Shown: piece by piece, positions 1-12,300 of the stretch | Numbering within the stretch: the stretch's first letter is position 1 | How the letters are laid out: every line of letters starts with the position of its first letter | Made by a program: the position numbers and the translations under genes | DNA from: Sinonovacula constricta | Lineage: Eukaryota > Mollusca > Bivalvia > Cardiida > Solecurtidae | Direction: 5' to 3' | Length of the DNA: 64,000 bases | Assembly: GCA_007844125.1 (NCBI GenBank) | Contig: CM017563.1 | Coordinates: 1,216,083 to 1,280,082, forward strand | The notes under the pieces: model-generated | Seen by the model: the letters and a program-made list of their open reading frames with translations, nothing else | Databases searched by the model: none | What the model was told of the DNA's origin: nothing

Positions 1-31
1 GTGAATGTTTGTATTTTTACAATTATTATCA

Positions 32-111
32 GTATCGTATCGTATCGAAAATAACCATATCGTCTCCCTTCGTATCGATACGTATCGTATCGTGTGATGA
101 CCGTATCGTCT
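32..111. repeat. Degenerate GTATC-type short repeat
   Basis: The pentamer GTATC/TATCG recurs many times with imperfect spacing (for example around 32-47, 81-101 and 103-110). It is a simple low-complexity tract with no coding signal. It may continue leftwards beyond the window edge. Confidence 0.6.
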
Positions 112-1320
112 CATCCCTAATCTATATACATTTAGCATTTATCTGTCGATATTTTAAGTGTCGAATTATTCGGTATATCGACCTATTTCCGAATCCCCTG
201 TAGCTATTCAACACCTTTTGTTTGCCAGTCCTTACTCGAAGTTGCTTCACGGTTTGCCGAGGTGAGAATACACTTAATTGGATCACTAACATGTGTTCAA
301 TCAGGCTGCTTACGGACGCTCCATCAAGTACTCGTACATAATTGATTGGCGTGATTGCATTCACTCAAACCTACATGTACCTTAATTGTGTGTGAATTAT
401 GCCACGCGACTGTTGCTACACGTATTTAATGCCCGATACATCTGACTGTTGCATTACTCTGTATGAAATACAAGTCAAAATTTATGCGAGTGTTGTTCTC
501 ACACCAACACAAGATGGCGGACAGTCAATAAGTAAGCATTTTTCTGTCGAACTACTTTTGTCTCGATAATTTTCTTCAGGTCTGAACAAAGTCGAGACAA
601 CGAGTGCCGACTGTATATAGTTCTTATTGCCAACATAACTAAATATCTAAAGAAAAACAAATCATGCTTCTTTCAAAGCTTGCTGGAAATTTGCCACAAA
701 TCTTCTTTCAAACACCTGCTTATCCTCTATTGGGGTGGCTTAAATCAGTTAATTGTTTTGTTTTTGTACCCGCTGTACATTTTCTTGCTACCCACTTGCC
801 ATATTTTCATTTTGCAACTAAAAAGAAGTTTTGTACAAATCCTTCTAGCAGATATGTTTTGGATGTAATAGTCTGAAAGTGGAGATAATTTTCTGAGGAG
901 TTTTGATTGTTTTTGAATGTTTGCAATCTGTTTATGTATCCATTAAATGTATTGTTTTGTTGTCATGTGTACGCAATATGTGTGTGCAATATGTGTAAAG
1001 TAACTTCCTTTCTTAGGTAAATAACATACAGATAAGTGCTTCTTTTTTGTAGAATTTAATTTAACATTTTAAGATTCAAGTTTAGTAAAGTGTTGTATTT
1101 TGTGATTATGAACTTATTTGTTTAATATCAATTTGTTACTAGAACAATCTTCTTTTACTTTTAACCTAAAAAGCAAGTTGAACACTACTTCTGTGGTTGT
1201 TTTTGTTCTTTTTTTAAACTTTCTGTCTGTGATAGTTTTTTGTTCCTTAATAACCTTTTCTCTTATTAAGAATTATTTATTGCATTTACATTGATGTCTT
1301 CTTGTCTCTTTTTCTTTTAT
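112..1320. other. AT-rich stretch, no gene recognised
   Basis: I see no convincing coding region. Open frames here are at most about 80 codons and resemble nothing I know. The only distinct spot is the YY1-like motif near 509-521, listed separately. Confidence 0.5.
509..521 (+). promoter_or_regulatory. YY1-like motif around an ATG
   Basis: The sequence ACAAGATGGCGGAC matches the YY1 consensus (core AAGATGGCGG), which in animals often sits just downstream of TATA-less transcription starts and can overlap the start codon. The ATG at 514 opens only five codons before a stop, so there is no downstream gene to confirm a promoter. It may be chance or a decayed 5' exon. Confidence 0.25.
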
Positions 1321-1730
1321 TTTTAGCTCACCTGAGCTTATGCAAAAAGTTGTTTAGAGTTTTGATCCGACATAAAACATGGCCACCAGGGGGCATGGTC
1401 ATTTTCCATATATACCTATATAGGTGAACATTGAACATCTTCTTGTAAGAAACCACAAAAGCTAGAGCCTCAATACTTGGTATACATGTTGGTTGGCCAT
1501 GTATCAAGATTGTTTAAAGAATTAAGATCTGTCAAATAACATGGCTATCAGGGGCATGTCCATTTTCCATTTAAAGGTTATATAGGAAAGTTTGAAAATC
1601 CTCTATGTAGCCCTGCATCAAGTGTGGTCAGAGAATTTGATCCATCAAAAATCAGCCATGGCCAATTTCCATGTACCGGTATGTCCAAATAGTAAAAACA
1701 TTGAAACCAATTGTTTAAATGTTCTTCTGT
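1321..1730 (+). mobile_element. Dispersed repeat with AGCTCACCTGAGC end
   Basis: It begins with TTTTAGCTCACCTGAGC at 1321-1337, the reverse complement of the GCTCAGGTGAGCTAA ends found at about 47388-47402 and 49888-49902. The body holds units built around CATGGCCACCAGGGGGCATGGTCATTTTCC-type text (quoted in part: GGCATGGTCATTTTCCAT at 1393-1410, and a second copy near 1553-1570). The same text occurs in reverse orientation at 46.6-47.3 kb. No transposase is present, so it is probably a nonautonomous or truncated copy. The right end is not clear. Confidence 0.55.
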
Positions 1731-3097
1731 ACATGAATTTTAATTATTCTATTATTTTACAATTATTAACCACAGATTATCTCACCAGTTTTATATTAAT
1801 GCTGGCAAATCTTGTTATTCGCTAGTTGTCTCTTTTGTATAATCTACATATTTGTGATGTTTTGCTTTTAATGTTTTAATGGGACGTAGCTATTTTGTTT
1901 TACCCCACCTGTATAACCAAATGTTTAGATGTAGATTTTTTATGCTTAATTCTACATTGTCATATATTTCAACATATATCAGATGTTTCCATTCCATTAT
2001 TATAAGGCCTATACACATGTTGTCTTTGGGGCGATTGATCTTTTCAAGAATGTCTCACTATACATCCATCTCATGCAAACTGAATTGACTGTTGTATGTT
2101 TATTTTAGTGGACAGAATTAGTCATTAGCTAGTATTGTCATTATTTTTACTGAAAACACTTTTTTAACAAATTAATCAAATTTTGTTTAACCATCAAACT
2201 TCATCATCATTATGTCTACATCCTCTATAGGTCCAATCCATCAAATGTTGTATGCTATTAATAAATGCTATAATCTCATAAATCATATTAATGACCAAAA
2301 AAACAACAAACACCACAGTTAATTAGAGTTTTTGTTAGGAAAGTTTCATTGTTTTCAACTGTGCTCTATACTGGTCATTACTGTCATAAAATCAACATTG
2401 TCCGATGCTTAAGTAAATAAAAATACAGGTTATTTATAATACACATAATCAGATTTTTTTTTGTCAGTAAATTAAAACTAGTTGTGAAGTTTAATTTATA
2501 CTTTAAATGTAGTTATTAGGTTAGTGAACTCAAACAGGGTTAGTTGTAATTTTTTTACTGAATTTATACTGATAAAATTTAGTGAACTCAAACAAGGTTG
2601 TTAACCTTATTTTGACCTGTAACAATACTGATTTAGTTAATACTTATATGCATATCTCTTTAATTCTGTAAAAATATACCCGTTTTTGTATTTTCAGATA
2701 TACTCACCTAGATATAATAAAATAACTTTCAGATATAAAAGCATGAACACTTTTTTTTAATCAATATGTTGCTTTACAAAAGTGATGTGGATACAGCATG
2801 CTTTAGTTTTAACACACTCTTGGAGACATACCAAAGTCCTTAAAAATGGTAGTGGTATAGCTCCTTTATTAACGCTCAAGCAAATATAAGGATAGTTCCT
2901 CACCTGGTTGGCCACTTGTCAGGATAATGTGACTGGGTGTAGTATGATGTCAGGTGTTGACAGAATGCTATACACATTGAAGGTAGCACTATATCTGCTT
3001 CAAGTGGACAATGTCTCCAGACAGTTGAAATAAATCAAGTCGGGGTGATTAGGAACTAAACAAGTGTGTGCTGACTTTGTATTTATGTGGCATATCA
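1731..3097. other. AT-rich stretch, no gene recognised
   Basis: Very AT-rich, with many T runs and stop codons in all frames. A short direct duplication (TAGTGAACTCAAAC near 2522-2536 and 2580-2594) is the only local structure I noticed. Confidence 0.5.
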
Positions 3098-3933
3098 TCA
3101 TCCTGGCATGTCCAGTTTAAAGATAATGCACCAGTTCATCCTGGCATGTCCAGTTTAAAGATAATGTACCAGTTCATCCTGGCATGTCCAGTTTAAAGAT
3201 AATGTACCAGTTCATCCTGGCATGTCCAGTTTAAAGATAATGTACCAGTTCATCCTGGCTTGTCCAGTTTAAAGATAATGTACCAGTTCATCCTGGCTTG
3301 TCCAGTTTAAAGATAATGTACCAGTTCATCCTGGCATATCCAGTTTAAAGATAATGTACCAGTTCATCCTGGCATATCCAGTTTACAGATAATATTCCAG
3401 TTCATCCTGGCATGTCCAGTTTAAAGATAATGTACCAGTTTATCCTGGCATTTCCAGTTTAAAGATAATGTACCAGTTCATCCTGGCATATCCAGTTTAA
3501 AGATAATGTACCAGTTAATCCTGGCATGTCCAGCTTAAAGATATTGTTCCAGTTAATCCTGGCATGTCCAGTTTAAAGATAATGTACCAGTTCATCCTGG
3601 CATGTCCAGTTTAAAGATAATGTACCAGTTAATCCTGGCATGTCCAGCTTAAAGATATTGTTCCAGTTAAGCCTGGCATGTCCAGTTTAAAGATAATGTA
3701 CCAGTTAATCCTGGCATGTCCAGCTTAAAGATATTATTCCAGTTAATCCTGGCATGTCCAGTTTAAAGATAATGTACCAGTTCATCCTGGCATGTCCAGT
3801 TTACAGATAATATTCCAGTTCATCCTGGCATGTCCAGTTTAAAGATAATGTACCAGTTCATCCTGGCATGTCCAGCTTAAAGATATTGTTCCAGTTAATC
3901 CTGGCATGTCCAGTTTAAAGATAATGTTCCAGT
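3098..3933. repeat. 38-bp minisatellite, about 22 copies
   Basis: The anchor TCCTGGCATG recurs every 38 bp from 3101 to 3899 (798 bp, exactly 21 periods). Subtypes alternate: GGCATGTCC, GGCATATCC or GGCTTGTCC, and AGTTTAAAGATAATG or AGCTTAAAGATATTG. In the right half the AGCTTAAAGATATTG type recurs every two or three units, which suggests block duplication. 38 is not a multiple of 3 and no frame stays open. Confidence 0.95.
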
Positions 3934-5238
3934 GTGGTCTCATATCACTTATATAGAGCAAGACATAACAATAAAGGCAGCAATTTGTATAATGTCATTG
4001 AGTTAAGGTTCATTTGTGGAGTAAAAGGCAATACAACTGTACCAAGAATGGTGCTAAGTGCAAAACTGCTGTATGCTGACAGTACTTCAACAAATTTATG
4101 TTGTGTTTTTTGTAAAGTTTTAGTTATTCTTAAAAGCTTTTATTCATGTTATTTTTATACTTACTCCCCTATCACACTATTGTTAATACCTACACGAAAC
4201 CCATCTATACTTGTCAACTTTTATTTTTATATTATTTTTTTAAATTAAAAATTCCAGCATTTCAAATTTTATTAATCAAATGTTTAAATCGTTGGTCCAT
4301 AAATGTTATTAGTTTTAATTGTTATATTTTAAAAAATAATGTAAAACTCAAAAAAGAAGTTTGGAAATTAATTTTTCTCATAAGAATATTATTCAATAAT
4401 TCAATAAACTTTGACATATTTTTAATCTTTGATGTTTTCATACATTTTTAGACCTGTTTTATATCAACACAACTGTACAAAGTACAATTGATACTTTGAG
4501 TTCTTTTAATTTTGATTTTTTAGATATTTTTTACTATTTATTCTTTATCTATACATTGACATGCAGTACACTTGCAGATGTTGTTTTTGGAAGAAAGAAA
4601 TTAAATTATTCTATCTTCATAAACTAAATCCATACACTTAAGTTATTAAACGGCATTTTTAATTAAAAGTCAATAGTAAGAAATATTTCTGAATTTTGTA
4701 TTTGTTGATGTGAAGTCATTTTGTTTTGGGAGTGTTTGTGATATCATTTTCAGGTCTTTCAGATAACATGTAAAGTGGTGTCAGTATCATGTGTTAATAA
4801 CACCCTGACAAAATATATTTTTAGGGTAATATCACACAGAGAAATTGTTAAAGTGTTGCGAACCTGGTTATGTTGATTGATAAAGCAAGTTATTTAAAAT
4901 GCATTGACCTCAACAAATATATTTATATAATGCATATATAATATGTATTTATATTATATTTTCAGAGTTTCATTAAACCAGAAATCATCCATTTGGATAA
5001 TTGTTCTTTTGTGCATCTACACCCCAATTGTTACTACGTTTCAGTTTAATTTTAATGCAAAAACAAACATTTGGTTAATACACCTAAAATAGCATAAATT
5101 ACCTGTTTTTATATGATGGAAAAAAAGTTACAAAAGAGTCAGAAACATCATATAGTAGAAACTAGTTTATTAAACTTACAGTATTTTCTATATGTTTGCA
5201 TTTTAACTTAAATTACCTAATGTAGGTCTAAAACAAAT
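3934..5238. other. AT-rich stretch, no gene recognised
   Basis: Two overlapping open frames of about 100 codons (3934-4248 and 4146-4451) are low-complexity and match no family I recognise. The rest is stop-rich AT sequence. Confidence 0.45.
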
Positions 5239-5448
5239 GTCCATAAATGCTACTGAATGCAACCAAAGTACACAGAGTTTGTCCATAAGTGCTACTGAAT
5301 GCAACCAAAGTACACAGAGTTTGTCCATAAATGCTACTGAATGCAACCAAAGTACACAGAGTTTGTCCATAAATGCTACTGAATGCAACCAAAGTACACA
5401 GAGTTTGTCCATAAATGCTACTGAATGCAACCAAAGTACACAGAGTTT
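5239..5448. repeat. 42-bp minisatellite, 5 copies
   Basis: GTCCATAAATGCTACTG-type units start at 5239, 5281, 5323, 5365 and 5407 with almost no divergence (one AAGT/AAAT variant in copy 2). Because 42 is 14 codons, frames stay open by periodicity on both strands (SINATECNQSTQSL in one). There is no start, splice or homology support for coding. Confidence 0.95.
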
Positions 5449-5539
5449 ATAAGTAACTCCCAGTTATTTATTTTGTCAACACTACACCCCTCTGATATAA
5501 ATCTAAAAAATACCATTCTTTTCCAAATGCATAACGAAT

Positions 5540-5800
5540 GTTATGTTTGTTTTGTTTTTGTTACATCGCACCGATACAATTATGGTCATATTGGTGACGT
5601 CCACCTAATTATCCGTGGAGAAAGACCCCAGAGTTATGCCTGGGTAGAACTACCTTGGTACCGCAGGTTAGCTGGAAAACCTCCCATATGAAAGTTCGAC
5701 AGACCCCCTCCCACCGACGTGGACACGAACCCACGAAGAGCGAAGTTTCAAGTCAGCAGCTACGGGCCCTGATACGAATGACCTCTCATACATAACCTGG
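5540..5800 (-). mobile_element. Possible SINE remnant with B-box-like motif
   Basis: This block is markedly more GC-rich than its surroundings. On the minus strand it contains GTGGGTTCGTGTCCAC (about 5711-5726), which resembles the RNA polymerase III B box (GGTTCGANTCC) within a T-arm-like hairpin. No clear A box was found, so the call is tentative. A fragment of another dispersed repeat is equally possible. Confidence 0.25.
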
Positions 5801-6328
5801 TAGACGACAGCCGCAGTGAAGCTCTGCGCGGGATATTACAAATATCTCGGCCTAGTATATAATACATAGTCAGTGGAACACTTGTTCTAATTACAGTTTG
5901 CTCCCCGTTTCGACCCTTTGCTCTAGTCGAGTTATTCCCGTGCTGCATTGTTCATTCATTAATCTGCATTTTATGTATATCTGAGGTACACAATATAATC
6001 ACCTGAACTTAACAGATTACAAAATTAATGTTAACATTTGAGGCATGCCTGTACACAACTGACCCGTATAGTCAGTCCCCTTTGACATGTATATTTGTTT
6101 CTGTACACAAATTAGTTCTTCCCAGGCAAATCAATACCCCAAAACATTTCTAAGGCACTCAAATCTAATCAAACGCGCGCATTTTAGCAGTAGCAGATCA
6201 CAGAGGGAAGTCTCATATGACAGTGGGTGAGCGTTACAATGCAGATAGTTGTTATATTTTGAGGCCTGTAGGCTTACTGCAATAACATTAGTATGTTAGC
6301 AGTAAGATATATTAACTAAAGTTTTAAA
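5801..6328. other. Unassigned stretch before the 49-bp array
   Basis: No gene, RNA or repeat family recognised. A short minus-strand frame (5760-5948) has no recognisable homology. Confidence 0.4.
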
Positions 6329-9300
6329 CACCATAACTGAACCCTACGGCCACTATTGGGGCCTAAAGTTGACTAATCACCATAACCTCACCCCACCACC
6401 ACTACTGGAGCCTCAAGTTGACTAATCACAATAACCTCACCCCACCACCTCTACTGGAGCCTCAAGTTGACTAATCACCATAACCTCACCCCACCGCCAC
6501 TACTGGAGCCTCAAGTTGACTAATCACCATAACCTCACTCCATCGCCACTACTGGAGCCTCAAGTTGACTAATTACCATAACCTCACCCCACCACCACTA
6601 CTGGAGCCACAAGTTGACTAATCACTATAACCTCACCCCACCACCTCTACTGGAGCCTCAAGTTGACTAATCACCATAACCTCACCCCACCGCCACTACT
6701 GGAGCCACAAGTTGACTAATCACCATAACCACACCCACCACCTCTACTGGAGACTCAAGTTGACTAATCACCATAACCTCACCCAACCGCCACTACTGGA
6801 GCCTCAAGTTGACTAATCACCATAACCTCACTCCATCGCCAGTACTGGAGCCTCAAGTTGACTAATCACCATAACCTCAACCCACCACCGCAACTGGAGC
6901 CTCAAGTTGACCAATCACCATAACCTCACTCCATCGCCACTACTGGAGCCTCAAGTTGACTAATCACCATAACCTCACTCCATCGCCACTACTGGAGCCT
7001 CAAGTTGACTAATCATCATAACCTCACTCCATCGCCACTACTGGAGCCTCAAGTTGACTAATCACCATAACCTCACCCCACCACCTCTACTGGAGCCTCA
7101 AGTTGACTAATCACCATAACCTCACTCCACCGCCACTACTGGAGCCTCAAGTTGACTAATCACCATAACCTCACCCCACCACCACTACTGGAGCCACAAG
7201 TTGACTAATCACTATAACCTCACCCCACCACCTCTACTGGAGCCTCAAGTTGACTAATCACCATAACCTCACCCCACCGCCACTACTGGAGCCACAAGTT
7301 GACTAATCACCATAACCTCACCCCACCACCTCTACTGGAGCCTCAAGTTGACTAATCACCATAACCTCACCCCACCGCCACTACTGGAGCCTCAAGTTGA
7401 CTAATCACCATAACCTCACTCCATCGCCACTACTGGAGCCTCAAGTTGACTAATCACCATAACCTCAACCCACCACCACAACTGGAGCCTCAAGTTGACC
7501 AATCACCATAACCTCACTCCATCGCCACTACTGGAGCCTCAAGTTGACTAATCACCATAACCTCACTCCATCGCCACTACTGGAGCCTCAAGTTGACTAA
7601 TCACCATAACCTCACTCCATCGCCACTACTGGAGCCTCAAGTTGACTAATCACCATAACCTCAACCCACCACGACTACTGGAGCCTCAAGTTGACCAATC
7701 ACCATAACCTCACTCCATCGCCACTACTGGAGCCTCAAGTTGACTAATCACCATAACCTCACTCCATCGCCTCTACTGGAGCCTCAAGTTGACTAATCAC
7801 CATAACCTCAACCCACCACCACAACTGGAGCCTCAAGTTGACCAATCACCATAACCTCACTCCATCGCCACTACTGGAGCCTCAAGTTGACTAATCACCA
7901 TAACCTCACTCCATCGCCACTACTGGAGCCTCAAGTTGACTAATCACCATAACCTCACTCCATCGCCACTACTGGAGCCTCAAGTTGGCTAATCAATATA
8001 ACCTCACCCCACCGCCACTACTGGAGCCTCAAGTTGACTAATCACCATAACCTCACTCCATCGCCACTACTGGAGCCTCAAGTTGACTAATCACCATAAC
8101 CTCAACCCACCACCACTACTGGAGCCTCAAGTTGACCAATCACCATAACCTCACTCCATCGCCACTACTGGAGCCTCAATTTGACTAATCACCATAACCT
8201 CACTCCACCGCCACTACTGGAGCCTCAAGTTGACTAATCACCATAACCTCACTCCATCGCCACTACTGGAGCCTTAAGTTGACTAATCACCATAACCTCA
8301 CTCCATCGCCACTACTGGAGCCTCAAGTTGACTAATCACAATAACCTCACTCCATCGCCACTACTTGAGCCTCAAGTTGACTAATCTCCATAACCTCACT
8401 CCATCGCCACTACTGGAGCCTCAAGTTGACTTATCACCATAACCTCACTCCATCGCCACTACTGGAGCCTCAAGTTGACTAATCACCAAAACCTCACTCC
8501 ATCGCCACTACTGGAGCCTCAAGTTGACTAATCACCATAACGTCACCCCACCACCTCTACTGGAGCCTCAAGTTGACTAATCACCATAACCTCACTCCAC
8601 CGCCACTACTGGAGCCTCAAGTTGACTAATCACCATAACCTCACCCCACCACCACTACTGGAGCCACAAGTTGACTAATCCCTATAACCTCACCCCACCA
8701 CCTCTACTGGAGCCTCAAGTTGACTAATCACCATAACCTCACCCCACCGCCACTACTGGAGCCACAAGTTGACTAATCACCATAACCTCACCCCACCACC
8801 TCTACTGGAGCCTCAAGTTGACTAATCACCATAACCTCACCCCACCGCCACTACTGGAGCCTCAAGTTGACTAATCACCATAACCTCACTCCATCGCCAC
8901 TACTGGAGCCTCAAGTTGACTAATCACCATAACCTCAACCCACCACCACAACTGGAGCCTCAAGTTGACCAATCACCATAACCTCACTCCATCGCCACTA
9001 CTGGAGCCTCAAGTTGACTAATCACCATAACCTCACTCCATCGCCACTACTGGAGCCTCAAGTTGACTAATCACCATAACCTCACTCCATCGCCACTACT
9101 GGAGCCTCAAGTTGACTAATCACCATAACCTCAACCCACCACCACAACTGGAGCCTCAAGTTGACCAATCACCATAACCTCACTCCATCGCCACTACTGG
9201 AGCCTCAAGTTGACTAATCACCATAACCTCACTCCATCGCCACTACTGGAGCCTCAAGTTGACTAATCACCATAACCTCAACCCACCACCACAACTGGAG

Positions 9301-12300
9301 CCTCAAGTTGACCAATCACCATAACCTCACTGCATCGCCACTACTGGAGCCTCAAGTTGACTAATCACCATAACCTCACTCCATCGCCACTACTGGAGCC
9401 TCAAGTTGACTAATCACTATAACCTCACCCCACCGCCACTACTGGAGCCTCAAGTTGACTAATCACCATAACCTCACCCCACCGCCACTACTGGAGCCTC
9501 AAGTTGACTAATCACCATAACCTCACTCCATCGCCACTACTGGAGCCTCAAGTTGACTAATCACCATAACCTCAACCCACCACCACTACTGGAGCCTCAA
9601 GTTGACCAATCACCATAACCTCACTCCATCGCCACTACTGGAGCCTCAAGTTGACTAATCACCATAACCTCACTCCATCGCCACTACTGGAGCCTCAAGT
9701 TGACTAATCACCATAACCTCACTCCATCGCCACTACTGGAGCCTCAAGTTGACTAATCACCATAACCTCAACCCACCACCACAACTGGAGCCTCAAGTTG
9801 ACCAATCACCATAACCTCACTGCATCGCCACTACTGGAGCCTCAAGTTGACTAATCACCATAACCTCACTCCATCGCCACTACTGGAGCCTCAAGTTGAC
9901 TAATCACTATAACCTCACCCCACCGCCACTACTGGAGCCACAAGTTGACTAATCACCATAACCTCACCCCACCGCCACTACTGGAGCCTCAAGTTGACTA
10001 ATCACCATAACCTCACTCCATCGCCACTACTGGAGCCTCAAGTTGACTAATCACCATAACCTCAACCCACCACCACTACTGGAGCCTCAAGTTGACCAAT
10101 CACCATAACCTCACTCCATCGCCACTACTGGAGCCTCAAGTTGACTAATCACCATAACCTCACCCCACCGCCACTACTGGAGCCTCAAGTTGACTAATCA
10201 CCATAACCTCACTCCATCACCACTACTGGAGCCTCAAGTTGACTAATCACCATAACCTCACTCCATCGCCACTACTGGAGCCTCAAGTTGACTAATCACC
10301 ATAACCTCACTCCATCGCCACTACTGGAGCCTCAAGTTGACTAATCACCATAACCTCACTCCATCGCCACTACTGGAGCCTCAAGTTGACTAATCACCAT
10401 AACCTCACTCCATCGCCACTACTGGAGCCTCAAGTTGACTAATCACCATAACCTCACTCCATCGCCACTACTGGAGCCTCAAGTTGACTAATCACCATAA
10501 CCTCACTCCATCGCCACTACTGGAGCCTCAAGTTGACTAATCACCATAACCTCACCCCAATACCTCTACTGGAGCCTCAAGTTGACTAATCACCATAACC
10601 TCACCCCACCGCCACTACTGGAGCCTCAAGTTGACTAATCACCATAACCTCACTCCACCGCCACTACTGGAGCCTCAAGTTGACAAATGACCATAACCTC
10701 ACCCCACCGCCACTACTAGAGCCTCAAGTTGACTTATCACCATAACCTCACTCCACCGCCACAACTGGAGCCTCAAGTTGACTTATCACCATAACCTCAC
10801 TCCACCGCCACTACTGGAGCCTCAAGTTGACTAAACACCATAATCTCACCTCACCGCCACTACTGGAACCTCAAGTTGACTTATCACCATAACCTCACCC
10901 CACCGCCACGTATGGAGCCTCAATTCGACTTATCACTATAACTTCACCCCAATGCCACTACTGGAGCCACAAGTTGACTAATCACCATAACCTCACTCCA
11001 CCACCAGAACTGGAGCCTCAAGTTGACTAATCACCATAACCTCAACCCACCACCACTACTGGAGCCTCAAGTTGACTTATCACCATAACCTCAACCCACC
11101 ACCACTACTGGAGCCTCAAGTTGACTAAACACCATAACCTCACCCCAACGCCACTACTGGAGCCTCAAGTTGACTAATCACCATAACCTCACCCCACCAC
11201 CACTACTGGGGCCTCAAGTTGACTAATCCCCATATCCTCACCCCACCACCACTTCTGGAGCCTCAAGTTGACTATCCACTATAACCTCACCCCACTGCCA
11301 CTACTTGAGCCTCAAGTTAACTAATCACCATAACCTCACCCCACCACCACTACTGGAGCCACAAGTTGACTAATCACCATAACCTCACTCCACCACCACA
11401 ACTGGAGCCTCAAGTTGACCAATCACCATAATCTCACCCCACCACCACAACTGGAGCCTCAAGTTGACCAATCACCATAATCTCACCCCAGCACCACAAC
11501 TGGAGCCTCAAGTTGACCAATCACCATAATATCACCCCACCACCACAACTGGAGCCTCAAGTTGACCAATCACCATAATCTCACCCCACCACCACAACTG
11601 GAGCCTCAAGTTGACCAATCACCATAATCTCACCCCACCACCTCTACTGGAGCCTCAAGTTGACCAATCACCATAATCTCACCCCACTACCACAACTGGA
11701 GCCTCAAGTTGACCAATCACCATAATCTCACCCTACCACCACAACTGGAGCCTCAAGTTGACCAATCACCATAATCTCACCCCACCACCTCTACTGGGGC
11801 CTCAAGTTGAATTATTACCATAACCTCAACCCACCACCACAACTGGAGCCTCAAGTTGACTAAACACCATAACCTCACCTCACCGCCACTACTGGAACCT
11901 CAAGTTGACTTATCACCATAACCTCAACCCACCACCACTACTGGAGCCTCAAGTTGACTAAACACCATAACCTCACCTCACCGCCACTACTGGAACCTCA
12001 AGTTGACTAATCACCATAACCTCAACCCACCACCACAACTGGAGCCTCAAGTTGACCAATCACCATAACCTCACTCCATCGCCACTACTGGAGCCTCAAG
12101 TTGACTAATCACCATAACCTCACTCCATCGCCACTACTGGAGCCTCAAGTTGACTAATAACCATAACCTCACTCCATCGCCACTACTGGAGCCTCAAGTT
12201 GACTAATCACCATAACCTCAACCCACCACCACTACTGGAGCCTCAAGTTGACCAATCACCATAACCTCACTCCATCGCCACTACTGGAGCCTCAAGTTGA

